From: Caballeronia hypogeia
GTDB lineage: Bacteria > Pseudomonadota > Gammaproteobacteria > Burkholderiales > Burkholderiaceae
Assembly (NCBI RefSeq): GCF_001544875.2
Contig: NZ_FCOA02000004.1
Location: 124,001-188,000, forward strand
Direction of reading: 5' to 3'
Length of the DNA stretch: 64,000 nt
Shown here in pieces: positions 17,700 to 25,451 of this stretch. The position numbers and the translations under genes were made by a program. The notes under the pieces were generated by a model. That model saw only the letters and a list, made by a program, of their open reading frames with translations, searched no databases and was not told where the DNA came from. Numbering within the stretch: the first letter of the stretch is position 1; each line of letters begins with the position of its first letter.

Positions 17700-17712
17700 A
17701 GTCATCGTACAA
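17700..17712 (+). promoter_or_regulatory. Operator-like repeat, copy 2
   Basis: A second exact copy of AGTCATCGTACAA, 20 bp after the first. The sequence TATAAT follows at 17727-17732 and may be the -10 element of the garD promoter, placing this repeat close to RNA polymerase. Confidence 0.65.
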
Positions 17713-17773
17713 TCGATTTATGCCAGTATAATCAACGAATTCGGGTAAATACTTATGCTTTGTGACGTTCTAT

Positions 17774-17786
17774 GTTGTAGGATGAC
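17774..17786 (-). promoter_or_regulatory. Operator-like repeat, inverted copy
   Basis: GTTGTAGGATGAC is the reverse complement of GTCATCGTACAAC with one mismatch. It lies 51 bases before the garD start, downstream of the putative -10, which would suit a repressor or a looping arrangement with the other two copies. Confidence 0.6.
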
Positions 17787-17836
17787 ATAACTCCAGCCGC
17801 GGTCCGCGCGGTGTGTCTGTTCAAGGATTCGTCAGA

Positions 17837-19429
17837 ATGAATCAATCCCCTCTCTATATACGTGTGCACCCGGACGACAACGTCGCGATCGTCGTGAATG
17901 ACGGCGGTCTCGGCGAAGGCGCGACGTTCGCCGATGGCCTCGTGCTGCGCGAGCGCGTGCCGCAAGGTCACAAGGTCGCTCTGAAGGATCTCGCGGAAGG
18001 CGACGCGGTGATCCGCTATAACGTCGTGATCGGCTATGCGACCAAGGCGCTGCCGAAGGGAAGCTGGATCAATGAGCACGTCACGCGCATGCCGGCTTCG
18101 CCCGAACTGCACGACCTGCCCATCGCCACGATCAAGGCGCCGGACGAATCGCCGCTGGAAGGCTTTACGTTCGAGGGTTATCGCAACGCCGACGGCTCGG
18201 TGGGCACGCGCAACATTCTCGCGATCACGACGACCGTGCAATGCGTGGCGGACGTGGTGCAGCACGCGGTCACGCGCATCAAGACCGAACTGCTGCCGCA
18301 ATACCCGAATGTCGATGACGTCGTGAGCCTCGGTCACACGTACGGCTGCGGCGTGGCCATCGACGCACCCGACGCGATGGTGCCGATTCGCACGGTGCGC
18401 AATATCGCGCTGAATCCGAACTTCGGCGGCGAAGTGATGATGGTTTCGCTGGGCTGCGAGAAGCTCCAGCCCGAACGTCTGATGCCGCCGGGCACGATTC
18501 CCATTGCGGCGGCATCGGCGGAAACGGAAGACGTGGCCGATATCGGCGACAACACGCACGACGACAACGGTGGCACGGTCGTATTGCAGGACGAGGCACA
18601 TGTCGGCTTCGGCTCGATGATCGAGTCGATCATGCGTATGGCCGACACGCATCTGAAGCGCCTGAACAATCGCCGGCGCGAGACGTGTTCCGCTGCGGAT
18701 CTCGTTGTTGGCGTGCAGTGCGGCGGCAGCGATGCGTTCTCCGGTCTCACGGCGAATCCGGCGGTTGGTTTCGCGACCGACTTGCTGGTGCGCGCGGGCG
18801 CGACCGTCATGTTCTCGGAAGTCACCGAAGTGCGCGACGGCGTGGCGCAACTGACGGCGCGCGCGGCGAACGGCGAAGTGGCGCAGGCGATCATCCGCGA
18901 GATGCAGTGGTACGACGATTATCTGAAGCGCGGCGGCGCGGACCGCAGCGCGAATACGACGCCGGGCAACAAGAAGGGCGGCTTGTCGAACATCGTCGAG
19001 AAGGCGATGGGTTCGATCGTCAAGTCGGGCAGCTCCGCGATCTCGGGCGTGTTGTCGCCGGGTGAGAAGGTGAAGCAGAAGGGTCTGATCTACGCGTCGA
19101 CGCCCGCGAGCGATTTCATCTGCGGCACGCTGCAGCTCGCGGCGGGCATCAACCTGCACGTGTTCACGACCGGGCGCGGCACGCCGTACAGCCTGGCCGA
19201 AGTGCCGGTGCTGAAGGTCGCGACGCGCTCGGATCTCGCGCGCCGCTGGCACGATCTGATGGACGTGAACGCGGGCACCATCGCGACGGGCGAGGCGACT
19301 ATCGCGGATGTGGGCTGGGAGCTGTTCCGGCTGATGCTGGATGTCGCGAGCGGCAGGAAGCAGACGAAGGCGGAAGCGTTGAAGCTGCATAACGCGCTTG
19401 TGCTGTTCAATCCGGCGCCGGTGACCTGA
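17837..19429 (+). CDS. garD: Galactarate dehydratase
   Basis: A 530-residue enzyme of the UxaA/GarD family that dehydrates galactarate to 5-keto-4-deoxy-D-glucarate. The N-terminal SAF domain occupies residues about 1-90; the catalytic part contains [49 protein letters not shown] and [21 protein letters not shown], the metal-binding histidine and cysteine blocks of the family. The ATG at 17837 is preceded by AAGGA; the earlier GTG at 17813 is unlikely. It is transcribed away from kdgD and ends in a strong terminator. Iron dependence is known for the family. Confidence 0.93.
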   Translation: MNQSPLYIRVHPDDNVAIVVNDGGLGEGATFADGLVLRERVPQGHKVALKDLAEGDAVIRYNVVIGYATKALPKGSWINEHVTRMPASPELHDLPIATIKAPDESPLEGFTFEGYRNADGSVGTRNILAITTTVQCVADVVQHAVTRIKTELLPQYPNVDDVVSLGHTYGCGVAIDAPDAMVPIRTVRNIALNPNFGGEVMMVSLGCEKLQPERLMPPGTIPIAAASAETEDVADIGDNTHDDNGGTVVLQDEAHVGFGSMIESIMRMADTHLKRLNNRRRETCSAADLVVGVQCGGSDAFSGLTANPAVGFATDLLVRAGATVMFSEVTEVRDGVAQLTARAANGEVAQAIIREMQWYDDYLKRGGADRSANTTPGNKKGGLSNIVEKAMGSIVKSGSSAISGVLSPGEKVKQKGLIYASTPASDFICGTLQLAAGINLHVFTTGRGTPYSLAEVPVLKVATRSDLARRWHDLMDVNAGTIATGEATIADVGWELFRLMLDVASGRKQTKAEALKLHNALVLFNPAPVT

Positions 19430-19453
19430 TTCGACTCGAGGTTGCAGAAAGTG

Positions 19454-19486
19454 AAATTGCCCCGCTCCAAGCGGGGCAATTTTTTT
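19454..19486 (+). terminator. Rho-independent terminator of garD
   Basis: AAATTGCCCCGCT (19454-19466) pairs with AGCGGGGCAATTT (19470-19482) around a 3-base loop and is followed by further T residues to 19486. Confidence 0.95.
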
Positions 19487-19529
19487 GGCACGATGAACCC
19501 GACTCCACTCGCCGCCCGCGCCCGAGTCG

Positions 19530-19812
19530 ATGACACCGCGCCCGCCCATCTCCCGCACCGTCTGGGCGCTGGACCTCGTCAGCCTCTTCATGAACCTGTC
19601 ATCCGAGCTGGTGCGCGCTGCTGCCGATCTATCTCGTGACGGCAATGGGAATGACCGTCACCGCGCTCGGCGCGCTCGAAAGCGCCGCCGAGGCGACCGC
19701 GATGATCGTAAAGGTCTTTTTCGGGATCGCTGAGCGACTGGATCGGCCGCCGCAAGGGCCTGCTGCTCTTCGGAGACGGCCTCGCCGCATTGACCCAGCC
19801 GCTTCATGATGT
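19530..19812 (+). pseudogene. Remnant of an MFS transporter with two frameshifts
   Basis: The first 90 or so codons of a major facilitator protein can be followed across three reading frames. MTPRPPISRTVWALDLVSLF and MNLSSELV are in the first frame. Near 19611 the frame shifts, and LLPIYLVTAMGMTVTALGAL continues in another frame. A five-T run at 19717-19721 appears to have gained one T, after which SDWIGRRKGLLLFGDGLAAL is read in the third frame. The remaining three quarters of the transporter are missing, and the fragment stops against the convergent SDR gene. It is decayed rather than merely mis-sequenced, because both frameshifts and a large deletion are present. Confidence 0.8.
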
Positions 19813-19839
19813 GTTTTCCTCGATTCGTGCGTGGGCGGA

Positions 19840-20637
19840 TCAGACAGCGGCGTAACGCGCGGCCGGCGTACTGGTGGAAAGCTCGGGCGCCATCGCCTGA
19901 CGCAGTGCTTCGTAGGCGTCCCATTTCGCGCCGTCGTGCAGCGGCGGAATCGTCACGAGCTCGCCCCGGTCGAAACCGACGAGCGCGGCATCGACCAGAT
20001 CGCTCGCCGACATGACGATTTCGCGGTCGAGGTTCTCGATCGGCAGGCCGCCCGTTTCCCAGAAATCGGTGGCGGTGGCGCCCGGCAGCACGGCCTGAAT
20101 GCGCACGCCCTTGTCCGCCAGCTCGCGATGCAGCGACTGGCTGAACGCGAGCACGAACGCCTTGGTGCCGCCGTACACGCCGTTGAGGATCTCCGGCGCG
20201 ATGCTCACGATCGACGCGATATTGATGACCGCGCCCCGGCCGCGCGCGACGAAGCCGGGCACGGCCGCGTAGGTCAGGCGCGTGAGCGCCGTCACGTTGA
20301 GCGCGATCATGCGGGTCATCGAATCGACGTCGCTGTCGAGCAGGGGCGTATGCGTGCCGACGCCCGCATTGTTCACGACGAGCGTGATGCTCGCGTCTTC
20401 CTTCAGCTTTGCTTCGACAGCGGCAAGGGCGCGGCTCTCGCTCAGATCGGCGTCGATGATTTCGACGCTGCGGCGCGTCTCGTCGGTGATGCGCTGCGCG
20501 AGCGCCGCGAGCCGGTCGCGATTGCGCGCGACGAGAACGAGGTCGTAGCCGCGCCGCGCGAGGCGCTCCGCATAGACCGCGCCGATGCCCGAAGATGCGC
20601 CCGTGACGAGCGCGGTGCCAAGGTTTTCCTGCGTCAT
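19840..20637 (-). CDS. Classical short-chain dehydrogenase/reductase
   Basis: A 265-residue NAD(P)-dependent oxidoreductase. ALVTGASSGIGAVYAERLARRG is the cofactor loop, VNNAGVG the structural motif, and YGGTKAF the catalytic Tyr-x3-Lys, preceded by the serine in NIASIVS. GGAG upstream of the ATG at 20637 sets the start; a longer frame to 20706 is less likely. It is divergent from a GlxA-type regulator, which is the likely controller. The substrate cannot be read from sequence. Confidence 0.92.
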   Translation of the reverse strand: MTQENLGTALVTGASSGIGAVYAERLARRGYDLVLVARNRDRLAALAQRITDETRRSVEIIDADLSESRALAAVEAKLKEDASITLVVNNAGVGTHTPLLDSDVDSMTRMIALNVTALTRLTYAAVPGFVARGRGAVINIASIVSIAPEILNGVYGGTKAFVLAFSQSLHRELADKGVRIQAVLPGATATDFWETGGLPIENLDREIVMSASDLVDAALVGFDRGELVTIPPLHDGAKWDAYEALRQAMAPELSTSTPAARYAAV

Positions 20638-20750
20638 GATTTCACTCCGTTCGGAAACAGGTAGGTTTGCGTGAGTGAATTCTGGTCCGGTTTGACCGTG
20701 GCGCAAATGACGTATATGGTGCTTTTTCAGGACATGGCGGGATTTCGGAC

Positions 20751-21704
20751 ATGCATCGGATCGGATACTTGCTGAGCGACGGCTTTCAGGTCATGACGCT
20801 CGCGTCGCAGTCGGTGTTCGAGTACGCGAACGAGACGGCGGGCGAGGCGTTCTACAGCATCGAAAGCTATTCGGTCGAGGGCGGCGAGGTGCGCTCGTCG
20901 CTCGGCATGAAGGTCGACACGCGCGCGCTCACCGCGCGCACCGCGATGGACACGTGGATCGCCACGGGCGTCAACACGCCGCTCACCGATCCGCCGTCCG
21001 CCGCGCTGCTCGCGTTCCTGCGGCGCGCGAGCACGCGTTCGCGGCGCATCGCGGGCATCTGCACCGGCGGCTTCGTGCTGGCGCAAGCGGGCCTGCTCGC
21101 CAACCGGCGCGCGACCACGCACTGGTTCTATGCGCGCGACATGCAGCGCCTGTTCCCCGACGTGCGCGTGGAGGAAGACCGCATCTTCATCGTCGATGGT
21201 CCGATCTGGACCTCGGCGGGCATGACGGCGGGCTTCGATCTCGCGCTCGCGATGGTCGAGAAGGACCTCGGCGCGGACATCGCGCGCTCGGTCGCGCACA
21301 AGCTCGTCATGCATCAGCGGCGCGCGGGCGGGCAGTCGCAGCATTCGGAAATGCTCGATCTCGCGCCGAAGTCCGACCGCATCCAGAACGCGCTGAACTA
21401 CGCGCGCCAGCACCTGAACCGGCCGCTCACGGTCGAGGAACTGGCGGGCGAGGCGCATCTGAGTCCGCGCCAGTTCAGCCGCGTGTTCGCGCAGGAAACC
21501 GGTCAATCGCCGGCGAAGGCCATCGAAGGATTGCGGCTCGAAGCGGCGCGGCTGATGATCGAGCAGAGCCGTCATTCGCTGGAAACCATCGCGCAGGAAA
21601 CCGGCTTTCGCGACCGGCGCCACATGCGCGAGGCCTTCATGCGCGGCTTCGGCCTGCCGCCGCAGGAAGTGCGGCGCGAGGCGCGCGCGACGCCGCAGGG
21701 CTGA
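20751..21704 (+). CDS. GlxA-type AraC-family transcriptional regulator
   Basis: A 317-residue regulator. Residues about 3-175 form a DJ-1/PfpI-like domain with IAGICTGGFVLAQAGLL, where the cysteine of the nucleophile elbow is kept. Residues about 205-310 are an AraC DNA-binding domain with two helix-turn-helix motifs (LTVEELAGEAHLSPRQFSRVFAQETGQSP and LETIAQETGFRDRRHMREAFMRGFG). Proteins of this build sense small amines or amides; the ligand here is unknown. It is transcribed divergently from the SDR gene across 113 bases and probably regulates it. Confidence 0.92.
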   Translation: MHRIGYLLSDGFQVMTLASQSVFEYANETAGEAFYSIESYSVEGGEVRSSLGMKVDTRALTARTAMDTWIATGVNTPLTDPPSAALLAFLRRASTRSRRIAGICTGGFVLAQAGLLANRRATTHWFYARDMQRLFPDVRVEEDRIFIVDGPIWTSAGMTAGFDLALAMVEKDLGADIARSVAHKLVMHQRRAGGQSQHSEMLDLAPKSDRIQNALNYARQHLNRPLTVEELAGEAHLSPRQFSRVFAQETGQSPAKAIEGLRLEAARLMIEQSRHSLETIAQETGFRDRRHMREAFMRGFGLPPQEVRREARATPQG

Positions 21705-21760
21705 GAGCGCGCGCGATAATCGGCTTTTTCACACTCTCATTCGCATATAAAGGACACGCC

Positions 21761-22993
21761 GTGCCGAAGATCGACCCCGAGCGCCTTCTGAACGACCTTC
21801 GCCACCTGCGCAGCTTCGGTGCGACCGGGCCCGGCGTCGTGCGTCTGTCGCTGTCTGCCGTCGATATGGACGCGCGCCGCTGGCTCGCCGGACGCATGAC
21901 CGAAGCGGGGCTCGACGCGAGCATCGACGGCGTCGGCACGGTGTTCGGCCGCTCGCGCAATGCCGGTCCCGCGTTGCTGATCGGCTCGCACACCGACACG
22001 CAGCCCACCGGCGGCTGGCTCGACGGCGCGCTGGGCGTCATCTACGGGCTGGAAATCGCCCGCGCGCTCGGCGAATGCGAGGAAACGCGCGAGTTCGCGG
22101 TGGACGTCGCGTCGTGGATCGACGAAGAGGGCACCTTCTCGGGCTTTCTCGGCAGCCGCAGTTTCACCGGCGAACCGGTCGATGAAGCGATCCGCAACGC
22201 CCGCAATCGCGACGGCCTCCTGCTCGCCGATGCGCTCGGACATGCCGGTCTCGCCGCGACGCCGCGCGTGCTTATCGACCGGGCGAGACACAAGGCGTAT
22301 CTGGAGCCGCACATCGAGCAGGGCGGGCGGCTGGAGGCGCACGGCAAGTCCATCGGCGTGGTGACGACCATCGTCGGCATTCGCGAACTCAGGCTGCGCT
22401 TCACCGGCCAGCGCAATCACGCGGGCACGACGCCCATGTCGATTCGCCGTGACGCGGGCGCGGCGCTGGTTGCTTTCATTGCGCGCATGGACGAAGCATT
22501 CCGCCAACTAGCCGATGCCGACACGGTCTGGACCGTCGGGCGTATCGAGCTCGACCCCGGCTCGTTCAGCGTGGTGCCGGGCGCGGCCGAACTGCATCTG
22601 CAATTCCGCGACGCCAGCGCGGAACGCCTGCGCGCGATGGAAAGCGCGCTGGCCGGGCTGGTCCGCGACTTCAATGCGCGCGAAAAGGTGAGCGTCGCCA
22701 TTGCCGGCAGCGAGCCGCCCGAGGAACCCGTCACGATGGACGCCGCGTTGCAGACGCATCTCGCGCACGCCGCGCAAGCGCTTGCGCCGGGAGCATGGGA
22801 GCCCATGCCGAGCGGCGCGTCGCACGATGCGCAGGTGCTGGCGCATCATGTGCCGGCGTGCATGCTGTTCGTGCCGAGCATTGGCGGCGTGAGCCATGAC
22901 TTCATCGAAGACACGGCGGACGCGCATATCGTGCTGGGCTGTCAGGTCGCGGCGCGGGCGGCGGCGGAGATTCTGCGCAGCCTGCGCGCGTAA
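21761..22993 (+). CDS. M20-family Zn-dependent amidohydrolase (carbamoylase/allantoate type)
   Basis: A 410-residue metallo-hydrolase of the allantoate amidohydrolase / N-carbamoyl-L-amino acid hydrolase group. Metal and substrate residues are visible: GSHTDTQPTGGWLDGALGV (His and bridging Asp), WIDEEGTFSGFLGSRSF (Glu pair), LEPHIEQGGRLE (His), GQRNHAGTTPMSIRRD (dimerisation-domain His) and GVSHDFIEDT (last His). The GTG at 21761 is preceded by AAAGGA. A reading frame open far upstream into the regulator gene is not the true start, since it is read out of frame through that gene. It lies 56 bases after the GlxA-type regulator and may be co-transcribed. The exact substrate is uncertain. Confidence 0.88.
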   Translation: MPKIDPERLLNDLRHLRSFGATGPGVVRLSLSAVDMDARRWLAGRMTEAGLDASIDGVGTVFGRSRNAGPALLIGSHTDTQPTGGWLDGALGVIYGLEIARALGECEETREFAVDVASWIDEEGTFSGFLGSRSFTGEPVDEAIRNARNRDGLLLADALGHAGLAATPRVLIDRARHKAYLEPHIEQGGRLEAHGKSIGVVTTIVGIRELRLRFTGQRNHAGTTPMSIRRDAGAALVAFIARMDEAFRQLADADTVWTVGRIELDPGSFSVVPGAAELHLQFRDASAERLRAMESALAGLVRDFNAREKVSVAIAGSEPPEEPVTMDAALQTHLAHAAQALAPGAWEPMPSGASHDAQVLAHHVPACMLFVPSIGGVSHDFIEDTADAHIVLGCQVAARAAAEILRSLRA

Positions 22994-23005
22994 CGTTCTC
23001 TTGCG

Positions 23006-23269
23006 CTACGCAGGCTTGCCGCGATGATCGATGTACACGCGTCCGAGCAGATCGTCGTACTCGTCGAAATGCGCGGCGACGATCGCCTTCAGCATGCGGA
23101 TGAACGCGTTGCCGTCCTGGAAATGATCGACCAGCACGCGCGCCGTGCGCAGCGAAATGGATTCGGTCATGGTCCCCGATTGCTCGTCGTCGATTCTGAA
23201 CTTGAACCGATGCACCTCCACGGAAGAAGGGTCGGCGGGTTTTTCGTGTGAAATGATCGTTGCCTGCAT
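23006..23269 (-). CDS. Small conserved protein of unknown function
   Basis: An 87-residue acidic, soluble protein with no recognised domain. It contains VHRFKFRIDDEQSGTMTESISLRTARVLVDHFQ and ends RVYIDHRGKPA, predicting alternating strands and one or two helices. GAGAGA stands before the ATG at 23269; another ATG at 23284 overlaps that site and is less likely. It converges on the amidohydrolase gene with a 12-base gap. No functional clue in the neighbourhood. Confidence 0.65.
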   Translation of the reverse strand: MQATIISHEKPADPSSVEVHRFKFRIDDEQSGTMTESISLRTARVLVDHFQDGNAFIRMLKAIVAAHFDEYDDLLGRVYIDHRGKPA

Positions 23270-23582
23270 CGACGGTTCTCTCATCTTTTTTGTTGTTCAT
23301 TGCCGGTGAAGCGGTTGGACGTCCGGGCGTTGCGTTCATTCTCCAAGGTCGATTGCGCCTCCCCGCGCATCTTCGGATGCTGCTTCAAACGCCGGGTAGA
23401 AACGAAGCTGACGGGCAGGTTGCAGCGACATGACTTCTCCGGACTGAGCTTGAGAGTGATTTGAGCAATGGCCATGCCGCGCAAATGCGTCGCGCGATGA
23501 AAAACTCTGGAACCCGTGGCTTACGTACAGCGCGATCCGGGCCCGGCCGTTCCACAATGAATCCATCGGGACTTAAGACGCG
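23270..23582. other. Spacer without a secure gene
   Basis: Between two divergent small genes. The only candidate is a 31-codon minus-strand frame at 23336-23431 with a GGAG before its ATG, discussed among the findings. The rest shows no gene; promoters of the two flanking genes should be here. Confidence 0.4.
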
Positions 23583-23888
23583 GTGATCTTCGTGAGTCAA
23601 TCGAATGGCAAACGCCCCAAGCTGGTCCTGTTTTCGACACGGCTGGTCAAACCGACGCCCGGCGCGACGGCTGATGATTTCCAGATCTATGCGTCGTACC
23701 GGGGCAGCAGCGCAAGCGGTTTCTTCGGCACTCTGAAAGTGGTGCGCAAGACCGACGGCAAATTGCTGTTTCCGTTCGATGGCGCGGGCAGCATCGGACC
23801 CTTCGCGACCAAGGCGGACGCCGTGGCCGCCGCGCTCAAGCACGGCGATGAAGTGGTGCAGGCGGATCTGACGCGTCCGGAACTCTAA
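23583..23888 (+). CDS. Small conserved protein of unknown function
   Basis: A 101-residue soluble protein. YASYRGSSASGFFGTLKVVRKTDGKLLFPFDGAGSIGPFATKADAVAAALKHGDEVVQ reads as a small alpha/beta domain with two beta-hairpins and a C-terminal helix; similar short proteins are, to my memory, frequent in Burkholderia genomes with no assigned role. The start is uncertain: GTG at 23583 or GTG at 23592, neither with a strong ribosome-binding site. Basic N terminus (NGKRPKLVLF). Confidence 0.65.
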   Translation: MIFVSQSNGKRPKLVLFSTRLVKPTPGATADDFQIYASYRGSSASGFFGTLKVVRKTDGKLLFPFDGAGSIGPFATKADAVAAALKHGDEVVQADLTRPEL

Positions 23889-24052
23889 AGACCGGGGAGA
23901 AAAAGCGACGCTTTCGGACAGCAAATATTGCTGGTTTTCCCTAATCGCCGCTTTATTCATCTAATGGAAAATCACCGCACAGCTCATCGGCGGCTGAACG
24001 ACCGCCATAAAAAGAGCGACGAGAGTCATTAGATCGAAGAGAGAGAGGCGCC

Positions 24053-24280
24053 ATGAATCAGTTCCAGGTGAGTTATCGCGGCTTTGTCATCACGCCCCTG
24101 GCCGCGTTCGACGGCGGCCTCTATGCGGCCATGACCATCATCTGCGATGGCGACGGACTCCAGCGCGCAAGCGGTGTCCTCGGACATTTCACCGGCGCAG
24201 ACGAAGCTCGCGCGTTCGCCCTGATGGCCGGAAAAAACGACGTAGACCGGCGCCTTTGGCACGCCACCGCGGCCGCCTAA
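24053..24280 (+). CDS. Small conserved protein, paralogue of 4697-4900
   Basis: A 75-residue protein of unknown function with GAGAGAGG before its ATG. Its core VSYRGFVITP...GLYAAMTIICDGDGLQRASG...HFTGADEARAFALMAGKNDVD aligns ungapped with the 67-residue protein at 4697-4900. Together they define a small family with a conserved SYR/TP start, a central D..G..R turn and an EA..FA..AG helix. No export signal. Its neighbours, a small unknown protein upstream and a degenerate recombinase downstream, do not reveal a role. Confidence 0.72.
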   Translation: MNQFQVSYRGFVITPLAAFDGGLYAAMTIICDGDGLQRASGVLGHFTGADEARAFALMAGKNDVDRRLWHATAAA

Positions 24281-24447
24281 ACAAAGAACCTCCCCTTGCT
24301 TTCCGGCTGCGTCGTGGGCGAGTCTGCTCGTCTCCCGATGTTCATGAATGTCTGGCCGAATGGCGTGGATTACGTACCTTGCATGGGTTCCGGTCGCTGT
24401 CATACTCGAACATGCGAGCGTCCTGAAACGGAGAAAGGTGCGGACCA

Positions 24448-25074
24448 ATGTCACTCGTCGTTTATGTATTCGAGGAAAGCCGGGGCGTGCCGACGCACGA
24501 GAGCGAACTGTTCGACATCGATGCAGCCGGCTACTTCGTGGATATGAGCGGGGTCTTCGTCGAGCGTTGCAGCTGCACGACGACCATGACTTCGCGCCCC
24601 GCGTTCCAGCGCGCGCTGCGCCGGCTGCAGGCAGGCGACACCCTGGTCACGACCAAGCTCTGGTCTCTCGGCAACAGCGTCGCCGACGTCGTCGCGACGA
24701 TCGACCAGCTCAAGCGTCGCGGCATTTCCACCGTCTGTCTTGCGGTCGGCAAAACAAACCTCTGCGACGGCGAGGGCGAGCCGTTCATGCAGGCGCTGCG
24801 GCTCGCGGCAGACCTGGAGCGAGTCACACGCCGCAGCCGCGCCCGCGAAGCGGCGAGCGCCGCGAAGGAGCGCGGCATCGTGCAGGGCCGGCCGAGTTCG
24901 CTCACGAGCGCACAACAGCGGCAGGCGATGGCCGCGTTGAACGCCGGAATGACCATCACCGAAATCGCTCGCTCGCTCAATACTTCGCGCCAGACGATCA
25001 TGCGCCTGCGCAACGCTCACACACCGCATACTCCGGAGCGCCCCGAGCCGCTTGCCGCCAACGATTCGCCTTGA
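24448..25074 (+). CDS. Serine-recombinase relative lacking catalytic arginines
   Basis: A 208-residue protein with the layout of a resolvase/invertase: an N-terminal catalytic-type domain (residues about 1-130), a long basic helix (DLERVTRRSRAREAASAAKERG) and a C-terminal helix-turn-helix (RPSSLTSAQQ...MTITEIARSLNTSRQTIMRLR). Key residues are gone. The YARVS motif that carries the nucleophilic serine reads YVFEE, with a serine one place later, and the K-L-D-R-L-G-R-S motif reads KLWSLGNS, so both arginines are Ser73 and Asn76. Strand cleavage is unlikely, and it is better viewed as a possible DNA-binding protein derived from a recombinase. GGAGAAAGG precedes the ATG. No element ends were seen around it. 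Confidence 0.8.
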   Translation: MSLVVYVFEESRGVPTHESELFDIDAAGYFVDMSGVFVERCSCTTTMTSRPAFQRALRRLQAGDTLVTTKLWSLGNSVADVVATIDQLKRRGISTVCLAVGKTNLCDGEGEPFMQALRLAADLERVTRRSRAREAASAAKERGIVQGRPSSLTSAQQRQAMAALNAGMTITEIARSLNTSRQTIMRLRNAHTPHTPERPEPLAANDSP

Positions 25075-25451
25075 CACCCGGCCGTCTTCCCCCCCCCTGC
25101 GGGCCGGCGTGCCGCCGGTTCGTTCCGCCATTGCGCGTGAATCGGCGTCTTCAGCAGTTTTTCCCGAGCCGCGCCGCTCTGGAAAAGTTTTGCGTCAATC
25201 GCTCTGCGCCGCCGTTGCCCGCGTTGCATAAACTAAAATCACGTTTCGATCGAAAGGCTTCCTTCGCTTGCAACACCGAGGCCGTGCGGCGCGAGAGCGC
25301 GCTCCACCGGCCGGCTCATCTGAAGACCTTCCGCACGAGAAGAATTTTTCTTGCCAGAGGCTCCGGCTTACTGGCCCGACAACGCGCGTATGAATACGAG
25401 AATCATGCAGATCGATCAAGTCGACGATAAGTACAGTGAGGGCTCGGGAAA
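25075..25451. other. Spacer upstream of the signalling cassette
   Basis: No gene recognised. It has a run of eight C near 25089 and an AT-richer part around 25228-25245 that may include a promoter for the CheB/CheR-kinase gene. No clear operator or terminator. Confidence 0.4.

Noticed and set aside
20954..21760. Upstream open extension of the M20 amidohydrolase frame
   Set aside because: It reads through the regulator gene out of frame; the GTG at 21761 has a ribosome-binding site and the family's usual N terminus.
24448..25074. Recombinase as a marker of a transposon or integron
   Set aside because: No terminal inverted repeats, target duplications or transposase nearby, and the catalytic residues are missing.
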